A model generated the notes under the pieces. It saw only the letters and a list, made by a program, of their open reading frames with translations. It did no database searches and was not told where the DNA came from. Both the position numbers and the translations under genes were made by a program. From Deltaproteobacteria bacterium (GTDB lineage: Bacteria > Acidobacteriota > Thermoanaerobaculia > Multivoradales > JAHZIX01): a stretch of 64,000 bases of DNA. Location: the NCBI GenBank assembly GCA_022601195.1, contig JAHZIX010000040.1, positions 62,001 to 126,000 of the forward strand, read 5' to 3'. Positions 15,392 through 23,882 of the stretch are shown piece by piece. Every line of letters starts with the position of its first letter. Within the stretch, counting starts at the first letter, position 1.

Positions 15392-17503
15392 CTACCAGAC
15401 CTCGCAGACTGGATCCCGGCGCATGGCGGAGCCCTCTTGGCAGGAAAAGGCCTCGGCGAAGGCCGGGAGGTTGGAGAGGGGACCGTTGACCCGAAATTTC
15501 ATCGGACTATGGGTGTTGGAGCGAACCTGGAGACGGTCCGCTTCGGGAGTCGCCAGACCGCACCAGACCTGGGCGTAAGAGACGAAGAAGAGTTGCTCTT
15601 GGTTCAGACCTTCGACGATGGATGGCTCCTTGGAAGCAGCGCCTAAGGTGTGCTGCAAAGCTCCAAAGGAGGACTTGACGCCTCCCAGGTCGGCAATATT
15701 CTCCCCCAGAGTCAACTTGCCGTTGACATTGAGGCCCGGTTGGACTTCATAAGTATTGTAGAGCTTCTCCACGCATTGAGCCCTCTCTTCGAAGCGTTCC
15801 GCCACTTCGGGCTCCCACCATTCCTTGAGCTCGCCGACACTATTGAATTTCCGACCCGCATCATCGAAGCCGTGGGTGACTTCGTGGCCCACCACGGCTC
15901 CCATGGCACCCAGGTTCATGGCGCTGGGAAAATCCCGGTGAAAAATCGGTGGCTGAAGAATGCCAGCCGGAAACACGATCTCGTTGCGGGTAGGGTTGTA
16001 ATAGGCGTTGACCGTCGGCGGGGTCATGCCCCATTCTCCCCGATCGACCTGAGTACCGACCTGGTTGAGGGTCCGCATCGCCTCGAAGCGAAGTCCGGCG
16101 ATGCCGTTGGCAAAGAAGGTATCCGGCCCAAGCTCGAGGGCAGAATAATCTCGCCAGGTATCCGGGTAGCCGATCTTGTTGGTGATGGCGGCCATTTTCT
16201 CCACGGCTCGCTGGCGAGTCGTCTCGTCCATCCAGGCCAGATCCGGCAGGCTTCGCTCGAGGGCCTTCTCGACCTCAGCGATCATCCCTAGGGCCTTTTC
16301 CTTGCTATCACCGGGAAAGTGCCGTTCCACGTACAGACGCCCCACCGCCTCTCCCAAGGCCTGATCGGTCAGGGAGGCACAACGCTTCCAGCGCACCTCC
16401 ATCTCCTGCTGCCCCTCTAGCCTTCTGCCAAAGAAATCGAAGTGCTCCGCCAGGAATGCATCCGGCAGCAGATCGTAGATGGAGTTCAACAGGTGGAACT
16501 CCAGATAGGCGCGCAGCATATTCATGTCGGCGGACGGCATGAGCTCATTGAGCCCCTCGAAGAACTCTGGGACCGTCAGACTGATGGGAATCACCCCAGG
16601 ACGCCCCGTACCAGCCTGATACGCCTTCCAATCGAGGTTCGGCACTAGGGCCTCCAGGCCTTCCAGATCGACTCGGTTATAAAGAGACTCGAAATCCCGC
16701 ATCTCGGCGGGTCGCCTAGAGAGGCCGGCCAACTTGGTCTCGAAAGCGAGGATTCCCTCGGCGGCCTCCGCCGCCTCTCCCTCGGAGCGGCCCGCCAGAA
16801 CCAGCATGCGAGCGATGTGACTTTCGTAGGCCCTCAGCACCTCACGACTCTTTTCATCGTCGCGGAAATAGAAATCCCTCTCCGGAAGGCCGATGCCCCC
16901 TTGGTTGTAGTAGGCGATATAGAGATCGGGATTCTTGAAGTCCAGCAAAGTAACCGGATCGAAGAAGGCGAGAATGCCATCCCCGTGCAGACGTCCTACC
17001 TGGCTCATGAAAGATTCCAGGCTATCGACTTCGGAAAAGGCCTGCTGGTAGGGCGCCAACGGAGCCAGCCCAGCGGCAGCGATGGCTTCCTCATTCATAC
17101 AGGAACCGTAGTAGGCCCCCACGAGAGCCTCCGTTTCACTGGCTCCCTCACCTACCGGTTCCTCGAGGATCTCTCGCAAAGCCTGGCGATTTTCTTCTCT
17201 CATCACGGAAAGACTGCGCACCCAGCGGGACTGGTCCCCGGGAATCTCGGCCTGGTCCATCCAGCCACCACAGGCATAGCGGTACATGTCCTCGCAGGGG
17301 TCAGCGCTGAGATCCAAGGACGAGGCTACGCTCTCGGCAATCTCTGCCTGGCTCAAGCCCGCAGGCTCCTGGGAAGCCTCGTCGTCCACGACGGGAGCCG
17401 GAGGTGTTCCGCAGCCAAGAAAAAAGCAGCCGGATAGAGCAGCCACTCCCAGGGCGGCCCGTGAACGGTTCCACAACATATTGCTATCGGTTCTTTGAGT
17501 CAT
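15392..17503 (-). CDS. M13-family (neprilysin-like) metallopeptidase lipoprotein
   Basis: A 703-residue zinc endopeptidase. GGGAGGAAG precedes the ATG. The N-terminus is a lipoprotein signal ending in FFLGC (Cys31), so the enzyme is anchored to a membrane. Family motifs: NAYYNPTRNEIVFPAGI, the zinc site HEVTHGFDD (HExxH), GENIADLGG (ExxxD, third ligand Glu), and the C-terminal CEVW. The N-terminal half has the M13 motif DPCEDMYRYACGGWM. It should degrade peptides in the periplasm or at the cell surface. Full length for the family. Upstream is a ~290-base divergent promoter region shared with the menaquinone operon regulator. Confidence 0.95.
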   Translation of the reverse strand: MTQRTDSNMLWNRSRAALGVAALSGCFFLGCGTPPAPVVDDEASQEPAGLSQAEIAESVASSLDLSADPCEDMYRYACGGWMDQAEIPGDQSRWVRSLSVMREENRQALREILEEPVGEGASETEALVGAYYGSCMNEEAIAAAGLAPLAPYQQAFSEVDSLESFMSQVGRLHGDGILAFFDPVTLLDFKNPDLYIAYYNQGGIGLPERDFYFRDDEKSREVLRAYESHIARMLVLAGRSEGEAAEAAEGILAFETKLAGLSRRPAEMRDFESLYNRVDLEGLEALVPNLDWKAYQAGTGRPGVIPISLTVPEFFEGLNELMPSADMNMLRAYLEFHLLNSIYDLLPDAFLAEHFDFFGRRLEGQQEMEVRWKRCASLTDQALGEAVGRLYVERHFPGDSKEKALGMIAEVEKALERSLPDLAWMDETTRQRAVEKMAAITNKIGYPDTWRDYSALELGPDTFFANGIAGLRFEAMRTLNQVGTQVDRGEWGMTPPTVNAYYNPTRNEIVFPAGILQPPIFHRDFPSAMNLGAMGAVVGHEVTHGFDDAGRKFNSVGELKEWWEPEVAERFEERAQCVEKLYNTYEVQPGLNVNGKLTLGENIADLGGVKSSFGALQHTLGAASKEPSIVEGLNQEQLFFVSYAQVWCGLATPEADRLQVRSNTHSPMKFRVNGPLSNLPAFAEAFSCQEGSAMRRDPVCEVW

Positions 17504-17762
17504 AACTTCCTCCCTTGACGCCTCTGACCAGGATTTCAGCCTTTCCTGACCTGGTCAGCTGGGTCGACTGAGCCGTGGCGGCAGCCTCGCGATCAGATTT
17601 GGTTCTGTCATCTTCTACGCAGGGCTACCCTAGCTGTTGCAAGGCTCCTGCATGGTCATCATTATGATTCGAAATCAAAGGCGGGACGGGTTCTACAAGC
17701 GGCGAAGGTTGACGCTACCAGGCCATTCCATCCCAGGCCCCGAATACAATTTTCAAAAAAGA

Positions 17763-17791
17763 TTGAAGGTTCAAAAATCTTCAGCTATAGT
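17763..17791 (+). promoter_or_regulatory. Promoter of the menaquinone operon (leaderless)
   Basis: TTGAAG at 17763-17768 and TATAGT at 17786-17791 are spaced by exactly 17 bases. A transcript starting 7 bases after the -10 box would begin at 17798, which is the GTG start codon of the regulator. No Shine-Dalgarno sequence precedes that codon. Both facts point to leaderless translation of the first gene. The rest of the 17504-17762 region also holds the M13 gene promoter; I saw nothing else distinct there. Confidence 0.6.
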
Positions 17792-17797
17792 CGCCCC

Positions 17798-18361
17798 GTG
17801 AGCGCAACTGACCTTTCTACCGTCGACACGGTACGCCAATCCTTCGTGCAGCTTTGGGGCACTCTGGGCCCCTTTTGGGGCGTCTCCCCAACGACCGCAC
17901 GTATTTACGGTTGGCTCCTGTCTCGACCGGAGGGCGCCGACGCAACAGAAATCATGGAAGCCCTCGGCATGAGCCGGGGGGCCGTCAGCATGGCCTGCAG
18001 AGACCTGCGTGACTGGCGCCTGCTCCATTTCGAGCACAACTCCGGGTCGAGGCGCGTAGTGTACCGCCCCGAGACCGATCTGGAAAAGGTTACCCGCCGA
18101 GTAGTCGAGATTCGTAAGCGGCGGGAATGGGACCCCATTCGGGATTACCTCAAGGAGTGGATTCCCCAGTTGGAGGCGGATCCCTCGCCGGAGGCCACTG
18201 TTTTCATGGAACGACTCAAGGCCATCGAGGCCCTAGTGGTCATGGCGGACACCATGGCTGAAACCTTTTTGAAGGGTGGTGCAGTAGGGAACCTCGGGCT
18301 GAAACTCCTGGTGGGTGCGGCCAACAATCTACCTGCTGTCATGGAAAAGACGGGACGTTGA
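17798..18361 (+). CDS. GbsR/MarR-family transcriptional regulator
   Basis: A 187-residue winged-helix protein starting at GTG 17798. The GbsR-type N-terminus FVQLWGTLGPFWGVSPTTAR is followed by IYGWLLSRPEGADATEIMEA, the recognition helix MSRGAVSMACRDLRDW and the wing HNSGSRRVVYRPETD; the C-terminal half is helical and dimerising. Characterised GbsR proteins control choline/glycine betaine genes, but the family is wider. It is the first gene of the operon making polyprenyl diphosphate and menaquinone and overlaps the next gene by one base (TGATG), so it is likely an autoregulator of that operon (inference). Confidence 0.88.
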   Translation: MSATDLSTVDTVRQSFVQLWGTLGPFWGVSPTTARIYGWLLSRPEGADATEIMEALGMSRGAVSMACRDLRDWRLLHFEHNSGSRRVVYRPETDLEKVTRRVVEIRKRREWDPIRDYLKEWIPQLEADPSPEATVFMERLKAIEALVVMADTMAETFLKGGAVGNLGLKLLVGAANNLPAVMEKTGR

Positions 18362-19431
18362 TGCTCTCAAGCGCAGTCAAATCGGTAGGCTCCTCCGAGC
18401 TCCTCTCTCGCCTCGGCGAAATGTGTGTCCGACGAGGGCTGCATTCCCTGGCGGATCGGTTACTCGGTCTGACAGATTTCATCGAGCGAGATCTGGAAAC
18501 CGTCGAGGGAGCCTTGGAAGGCGTTTCCCCTCCGGACGCTCTGGTCGGCCGCGCCGCCGGACATCTTCTTGCCGGAGGCGGAAAACGGCTCCGCCCCCTA
18601 TGTGTCGCCCTAGCATCCCGCACCGGTAGCGGCTTCAACCCAGCGGCTCTCCATGTCGCCGTGGCAGTGGAATTGGTCCACAACGCCACCCTGCTTCACG
18701 ACGATGTCGTCGACCTGGCGACCACTCGTCGAGGGGCTCGAACCGCCGCCGCGGAGTTTGGCAACGCCGCCTCTATCTTCGGTGGAGATTGGCTTCTCAT
18801 CGAGGCTCTGCGAAGAGTCCGCCACACGGAAATGCCAGATCTTCTGGGCAGCCTCTTGGAAACCATCGAGGAAATGATCCTCGCTGAGTCGGTGCAGTTG
18901 GACAACCGGGGAAAGCTCGATGCCACAGCCCAAAGTTACTTCCGAGTCGCCGAAGGCAAGACCGCGGCTCTGTTCCGCTGGGCCATGATGGCCGGCGGGC
19001 GCACCGGGGGCCTAGCACCGGAGGATTGCGCCAGTTTGAGCCGCTATGGTCTCCATTTGGGAGTGGCCTTCCAGCTCATCGACGATGTATTGGATTTCAC
19101 CGGTGACAGCCGGCAGACCGGAAAAGCCTTGTTGACGGACTTACGGGAAGGCATGATGACCTACCCCCTAATCCTGACCCTCGAAAGACAACCGGAGTTG
19201 CGACCGGTCCTGCAGGAGATCCTCGAGGTCGAGAGCGGCGAGCCTCCTCCCCCCATTCTCTGTGAACGAGTTTCCAGCGCCGTGCGCCATACCGGAGCAG
19301 CTACGGACAGTCGTCGCCTGGCTCGCCAAAGGTCTCTACAAGCGACCGACAGCCTCAAGGATCTTCCCGACGGCCCGGCCCGGCGGACCTTGATCGCGGT
19401 CGCCGAAGCCATCGTCAACCGTAGCCACTAG
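18361..19431 (+). CDS. Long-chain polyprenyl diphosphate synthase
   Basis: A 356-residue trans-prenyltransferase that condenses IPP onto an allylic diphosphate to make the menaquinone side chain. Motifs: GGGKRLRP (IPP binding), the first Asp-rich motif LLHDDVVD, GDWLL, the KTAALF region, and the second Asp-rich motif FQLIDDVLDFTGD. ATG 18361 overlaps the regulator stop. The HDD(I/V)VD motif with no bulky insertion is the long-chain (heptaprenyl/octaprenyl) type, but exact chain length cannot be read by eye. The operon context with men genes supports a menaquinone role. About 30 residues longer than typical IspB at the N-terminus. Confidence 0.93.
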   Translation: MLSSAVKSVGSSELLSRLGEMCVRRGLHSLADRLLGLTDFIERDLETVEGALEGVSPPDALVGRAAGHLLAGGGKRLRPLCVALASRTGSGFNPAALHVAVAVELVHNATLLHDDVVDLATTRRGARTAAAEFGNAASIFGGDWLLIEALRRVRHTEMPDLLGSLLETIEEMILAESVQLDNRGKLDATAQSYFRVAEGKTAALFRWAMMAGGRTGGLAPEDCASLSRYGLHLGVAFQLIDDVLDFTGDSRQTGKALLTDLREGMMTYPLILTLERQPELRPVLQEILEVESGEPPPPILCERVSSAVRHTGAATDSRRLARQRSLQATDSLKDLPDGPARRTLIAVAEAIVNRSH

Positions 19432-19462
19432 GTCTAGAACCCCGAGAGAAAAAAACAACGTC

Positions 19463-20437
19463 ATGATCGTCCACTTGCGTCCCGAAGCGAATCCTGGAGC
19501 CGTACAAAAGGCTCTCGTGGCTCGTGGTCTGTGGCCTCAGCGCCTAGAAGGGATCGGTGTTCAGTACCGCATCGGCTCCTGTTCCAACCACGTGACCTCG
19601 GAGGAATTGCTGGCCATCGAAGGGGTGGCAGGCGTCGCTCATGCGGCTTCTCCTCATCCCCTGGTGGACGCCCAACCAGAGCAAGTTCAGGTCGCTGGCG
19701 TCGCCATTGGCGGCGGTGCTCCGGCGGTGATCATGGCGGGCCCCTGTAGCATCGAGTCGCAGCAGCAGATCGACTCCATTGCCGCTCGCCTAGGCGCTCT
19801 AGGCGTCTCCTTTCTGCGCGGCGGGGCCTTTAAGCCACGAACTTCCCCCTATTCCTTCCAGGGCCACGGCTCCGAAGCTCTTCTCTGGCAACGCCAAGCT
19901 GCCGACCGCTACGGGCTGAAAGTTGTCACCGAGGCCTTGGCCGAGACCCACGCCCAAGAGGTCTCCCAAATGGCGGATCTGGTGCAGATCGGTTCCCGCA
20001 ACATGCAGAACACCGCTCTCCTCAAGGTCGTGGCCGGCACCGGTAAGCCGATTCTCTTGAAGAGAGACATGGCAGCCACCGTAGAAGAATGGCTCTTGGC
20101 GGCAGAATACTGCCTGCACCACGGCGCGGCATCGGTGATCTTCTGCGAACGCGGCATTCGCAGCTTTGACCCCACTACCCGGTACGTCCTCGACCTGGCC
20201 TCGGCTGCGTTGCTCTCCAAAGTGCATCGGCAGCCGGTCATCGTGGATCCTTCCCATGGTACTGGCCGCAGAGACTTGATTCCCGCCCTCAGCCATGCGG
20301 CCCTCGCCGCCGGCGCAGCGGGACTAATGATCGAAACCCACGACGACCCCGGCGGTGCTCTCAGCGATGGCCCTCAGGCCTTGCCGCCGGAAGAATTGCG
20401 AAAATTGCTGGCGGACATCGAAACCGCCGGCCGGTAG
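19463..20437 (+). CDS. aroF: 3-deoxy-7-phosphoheptulonate synthase (DAHP synthase, type I-beta)
   Basis: A 324-residue enzyme joining PEP and erythrose 4-phosphate, the first step of the shikimate pathway leading to chorismate. Residues 1-70 form a ferredoxin-like regulatory domain as in the Thermotoga enzyme; the TIM barrel follows with AGPCSIES, GGAFKPRTSPYSFQG, LVQIGSRNMQNTALL, LLKRDMAATVEEWL and VDPSHGTGRRDLI, which carry the metal ligands Cys, His, Glu and Asp. In this operon it would feed chorismate to MenF. The N-terminal domain usually mediates feedback inhibition, so flux may be controlled here. Confidence 0.95.
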   Translation: MIVHLRPEANPGAVQKALVARGLWPQRLEGIGVQYRIGSCSNHVTSEELLAIEGVAGVAHAASPHPLVDAQPEQVQVAGVAIGGGAPAVIMAGPCSIESQQQIDSIAARLGALGVSFLRGGAFKPRTSPYSFQGHGSEALLWQRQAADRYGLKVVTEALAETHAQEVSQMADLVQIGSRNMQNTALLKVVAGTGKPILLKRDMAATVEEWLLAAEYCLHHGAASVIFCERGIRSFDPTTRYVLDLASAALLSKVHRQPVIVDPSHGTGRRDLIPALSHAALAAGAAGLMIETHDDPGGALSDGPQALPPEELRKLLADIETAGR

Positions 20438-20447
20438 AGGGAGTCTC

Positions 20448-21665
20448 ATGGTTGAAAGAAGGACCGTCTCCAGCCGCATCTCAGGTTTCTACAGGAAACC
20501 CTTGAACAACCGTGTCGAGATCATCACCGGCAACGGTTTGCTCTCCGAGGAATCCAAAGCCCATTTGGATGGGGGCGGCTATTTGGATCCAACCGTTGCA
20601 GATCGGCTCAGCGAGAATGTGATCGGCTGCCACAGCCTACCGCTCGCCGTCGCACTGAACTTCCGCATCAACGGAAGAGACGTCCTCGTCCCCATGGCGG
20701 TGGAGGAACCCTCCATCGTAGCCGCCGCTTCCAATGCGGCTCGGCTGGTACGACTCTCCGGCGGCTTCTTCGCCGAGGCCACTCCACCAGTCATGACCAC
20801 CCAAGTCCAATTAGACGAGGTTCCGGAACCTCACTTGGCCGCTGAACGGCTGCTCCAAGACCGGGATGAGCTGCTTCGCTTGGCCGACCAGGCCATTCCC
20901 AACATGGTCCGCCGAGGAGGAGGTTGCCGAGACCTGGAGGTCCGGGTCCTGGATGAAGACGAAGGCCTCCTGGTCGTGCACCTCTATGTAGAGGTCGGGG
21001 ATGCCATGGGAGCGAACCTGGTGGACTCGGTGGCCGAGGTCATCGCACCGCAGATTCAGAGCCGCATCGGAGGACGCATCGGCTTGCGGATTCTCACCAA
21101 CCTGCCGCTACGCCGCACGGTCAAAGTGACCGCTCGGGTCAGCACTCAAGCGGTGGGCGGAGAAGAGATGGCCCACGGCATCCTGCGGGCCAGCCGCTTT
21201 GCCAGCCTGGACGTCTTTCGCGCCGTGACCCACAACAAGGGCATCATGAACGGCATCGATGCGGTCGCCGTCGCCACCGGACAGGATTGGCGCTCCATCG
21301 AGGCGGGCGCTCACGCTTTTGCCGCCTTTGGCGGCCAGTACAAGCCCCTCGCCACCTGGAAGCGCGTCGAAGACAGCGTCGAAGGAACCCTCGAGCTGCC
21401 CATGGCAGTGGGAACCGTCGGTGGCTCGACTCGGGTCCACCCAGGGGTACGGGCGGCCTTCGAGCTGCTGCAACTGGATCGCGCTGGAGAGCTGGCGGAA
21501 GTCATCGCCGCTGCCGGCTTGGCTTCCAACCTGGCAGCTCTTCGAGCCCTGGCGGGAGAGGGTATCCAACGGGGCCACATGCGCCTCCACCACCGCAAAG
21601 CAACCTTATTCGCAGAAACGGAATCCGCGGCGGTCGCCAATCAGGCGGAGGGCGAGTTTCGATAA
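20448..21665 (+). CDS. mvaA: Hydroxymethylglutaryl-CoA reductase, class II
   Basis: A 405-residue enzyme interconverting HMG-CoA and mevalonate. ATG 20448 follows GAGGGAG. Class II motifs: SENVIG with the catalytic Glu, VPMAVEEPSIVAAAS, GDAMGANLVDS (Asp), THNKGIMNGIDAV with the catalytic Lys, and GHMRLHH with the catalytic His near the C-terminus. Class II lacks the membrane anchor of eukaryotic enzymes, as here. Some members degrade mevalonate, but placement beside polyprenyl synthase and men genes points to a biosynthetic mevalonate route for the isoprenoid tail. Other mevalonate genes are not in this window. The stop overlaps the next start (TAATG). Confidence 0.95.
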   Translation: MVERRTVSSRISGFYRKPLNNRVEIITGNGLLSEESKAHLDGGGYLDPTVADRLSENVIGCHSLPLAVALNFRINGRDVLVPMAVEEPSIVAAASNAARLVRLSGGFFAEATPPVMTTQVQLDEVPEPHLAAERLLQDRDELLRLADQAIPNMVRRGGGCRDLEVRVLDEDEGLLVVHLYVEVGDAMGANLVDSVAEVIAPQIQSRIGGRIGLRILTNLPLRRTVKVTARVSTQAVGGEEMAHGILRASRFASLDVFRAVTHNKGIMNGIDAVAVATGQDWRSIEAGAHAFAAFGGQYKPLATWKRVEDSVEGTLELPMAVGTVGGSTRVHPGVRAAFELLQLDRAGELAEVIAAAGLASNLAALRALAGEGIQRGHMRLHHRKATLFAETESAAVANQAEGEFR

Positions 21666-22439
21666 TGGAGACGCTTTCCTCCCCCAAGGCCGACCCGGTG
21701 GCGGAACCACCAACCGGCCAAGGGACTCGTGTGGCAGACGGCTCCGGCGTCATGTTCGACGCCATCGCTGACCGCTACGATCGGCTGAACCGCATTCTCT
21801 CCCTGGGCATCGACCGCAGCTGGAGGCGGAAGGCAGTGGCGGCTCTCGCTTTGGCTAACCAGCCCCAAGCTGCTGTTCTCGATTTAGCCACTGGCACCGC
21901 AGACCTGGCTTTGGAGATTCTGCACCGTCACCCCACGTGCCACGTCACCGGCCTGGACCCATCTCCAGGCATGCTGGCCGTCGGCCGGCAGAAAGGGGGA
22001 TGCCGCAGGACATGGAGACCAGCTCATCCTGGAAGAGGGCAATGCCGAAAAACTGGTCTATGAAAGCGGCAGCTTCGATGGCACCACCATCGCCTTCGGG
22101 ATTCGCAACGTTCCGGACCGTTTTCGCGCCCTTCAGGAGATGGCTCGGGTGACTCGGCCGGGAGGCCGTGTGGTGATCCTGGAGCTCTCCGAGCCTCAGG
22201 GAGGCCTGCTTGCCCCCTTCGCTCGCTTCCACGTACATACCCTCGTGCCTCGAGTGGGAGCTTTGCTCTCCGGCCGGCGGGAATATCGCTATTTGCAAAA
22301 AAGCATCGCAGCCTTTCCCCCGGCGGACCAATTCGCCGTCTTGATGGGTCGAGCCGGTCTCAACGTCCTCGAGGTTCGGCCCCTGACCTTCGGTGTTTGC
22401 CACCTCTACATCGCGGAATCGCCCAGAGAGCGAAAATAG
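21665..22439 (+). pseudogene. menG: Demethylmenaquinone methyltransferase, frameshifted
   Basis: A UbiE/MenG-family SAM methyltransferase in two frames. From ATG 21665 the first part reads GVMFDAIADRYDRLNRILSL, RSWRRKAV and the SAM motif LDLATGTADLALEI, up to VGRQK. A run of five Gs at 21995-21999 then shifts the frame; dropping one G continues directly into GDAAGHGDQLILEEGNAEKL, FDGTTIAFGIRNVPD, MARVTRPGGRVVILELSEP and the C-terminal FGVCHLYIA, ending at 22439. Both halves are well conserved, so a single-base sequencing or assembly error is the likeliest cause; a recent mutation or a +1 recoding site is possible. It methylates demethylmenaquinone, the last step of the pathway. Restored length about 257 residues. 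Confidence 0.88.
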
Positions 22440-22448
22440 AGCACGACG

Positions 22449-23882
22449 ATGAGATCCTCCTCCGCACCCGTTCTGGGTCAAGAGCTCCCTCTGAGCGTAG
22501 ATCGCGCTCGGCAGTTCGTGGTCCATGGCTGGGAGAAACGGCATCCGGAATGCACCCTGGTGCTCCAACTGCCCGCGCCGGTGGCCCCGGAAGAGGTCTT
22601 TCTGCGTCTGAGCGACCCAGCGAGAGGCGCTGCAAGTCTTGAAGCCCCTGACCATCAGCGCCACGCCTTGCTGTGGACTTCCTCGGAGGGAACGGGCTTC
22701 GCTGGCAGTGGCGCCGCCCATCACATTCGCTTGGAAGGACCTGGTCGCCCCGAGACTCTGCGCCGACGAGCCCAAGACCTCTTCGACCATCTCCAAGTGG
22801 AGACGGTGGAAGGCTTTGTAGCTCCAACACCACGACTGTTCGGAGGTCTTGCTTTCGAATCGGGTGGAGCTCGGGAATCCCGCTGGCAAGCTTTCGGCGA
22901 TGGCAGTTTCGCCCTGCCTCGGTGGCTCTACTCCCGCCAGGGGGGGCAAGCTTTTCTGAGCTTGGCCTCGCCTCCCGGAGAAGAGATCTCTCCAGCCCTG
23001 CTGGACGAGCTCGAACGCCTCCTGGTTGGTCTCGCCGCTGCCGATCAGCGACCCGTCGAGAGATCTCTGCCGCGAGCCCTTCGCATCGAGCCCTTGCCTC
23101 GTCAGCGCTGGGCAGAGCAGGTGGAAGCGATTCGCGATGCCATCGGGGACGGTAGATTTCAGAAAATCGTTGCCGCCCGACGGGCTCGAGTCGAATTTGC
23201 CGGCCCCCTGGATCCAATTGCCCTCTTGGCTCGCCTGGACGGCTTCAATCCCCGATGTCGCCGCTTCGCTTTCCGTCGCGGTGAGTCGACCTTTCTTGGC
23301 GCGACCCCGGAACGTTTGATCAGCCGTCGAGGTGCCCGTATCGAAACGGAAGCTCTGGCCGGCTCCATCGGCGGCGACCGCCAGCAAGCCGCGACTCTTC
23401 TCGCCAGCACCAAAGATCAAGGGGAGCACGCTCTGGTGGTGCAACACATCGTCGAGCGCTTGCAGCCTCTGTGCACAGCCCTGGAGTGGAGCCCCGAGCC
23501 TCGGATCCGTGAGTTGAGGAACTTGCTTCATTTGCACACCCCCATTCGCGGCACCCTGTCTTCCTCCAGCCACATCCTCGAGCTGGTCGACCGGATCCAC
23601 CCGACCCCGGCGGTGGGAGGAGTGCCCGCTAAGGAAGCAGTTCGGTGGATCGCTGAGCACGAGGCTTGCCCTCGGGGTTGGTATGCCGGTCCCATCGGGT
23701 GGTTCGATGCCAACGGCGACGGTGAATTCGACGTCGCACTGCGGTCCTGTCTCTTGAGTGGCAACGAGGCTCTGCTCTACGTCGGTGCCGGTATCATGCT
23801 CGACTCGGATCCCGACCTGGAATATCAGGAGACGGATCTCAAGCAGACCTCCCTTCTTGCCGCCTTGGGGGTCGGCGAATGA
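22449..23882 (+). CDS. menF: Isochorismate synthase
   Basis: A 477-residue chorismate-utilising enzyme that converts chorismate to isochorismate, the first committed step of menaquinone synthesis. The N-terminal half is variable; the conserved catalytic part begins at about residue 215: GRFQKIVAARRARVEF (active-site Lys), FLGATPERLISRRG, ETEALAGSIGG, DQGEHALVVQHIV (Glu), HPTPAVGGVP and YAGPIGWFDANGDGEF, ending with AGIMLDSDPDLEYQET. These match MenF/EntC rather than anthranilate synthase. The stop overlaps the menD start by ATGA. Confidence 0.95.
   Translation: MRSSSAPVLGQELPLSVDRARQFVVHGWEKRHPECTLVLQLPAPVAPEEVFLRLSDPARGAASLEAPDHQRHALLWTSSEGTGFAGSGAAHHIRLEGPGRPETLRRRAQDLFDHLQVETVEGFVAPTPRLFGGLAFESGGARESRWQAFGDGSFALPRWLYSRQGGQAFLSLASPPGEEISPALLDELERLLVGLAAADQRPVERSLPRALRIEPLPRQRWAEQVEAIRDAIGDGRFQKIVAARRARVEFAGPLDPIALLARLDGFNPRCRRFAFRRGESTFLGATPERLISRRGARIETEALAGSIGGDRQQAATLLASTKDQGEHALVVQHIVERLQPLCTALEWSPEPRIRELRNLLHLHTPIRGTLSSSSHILELVDRIHPTPAVGGVPAKEAVRWIAEHEACPRGWYAGPIGWFDANGDGEFDVALRSCLLSGNEALLYVGAGIMLDSDPDLEYQETDLKQTSLLAALGVGE

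Noticed and set aside
21995..21999. Programmed -1 frameshifting in menG
   Set aside because: A -1 shift at the A/G run leads into a third, wrong frame; the correct continuation needs a +1 shift, so the usual slippery-site mechanism does not fit.
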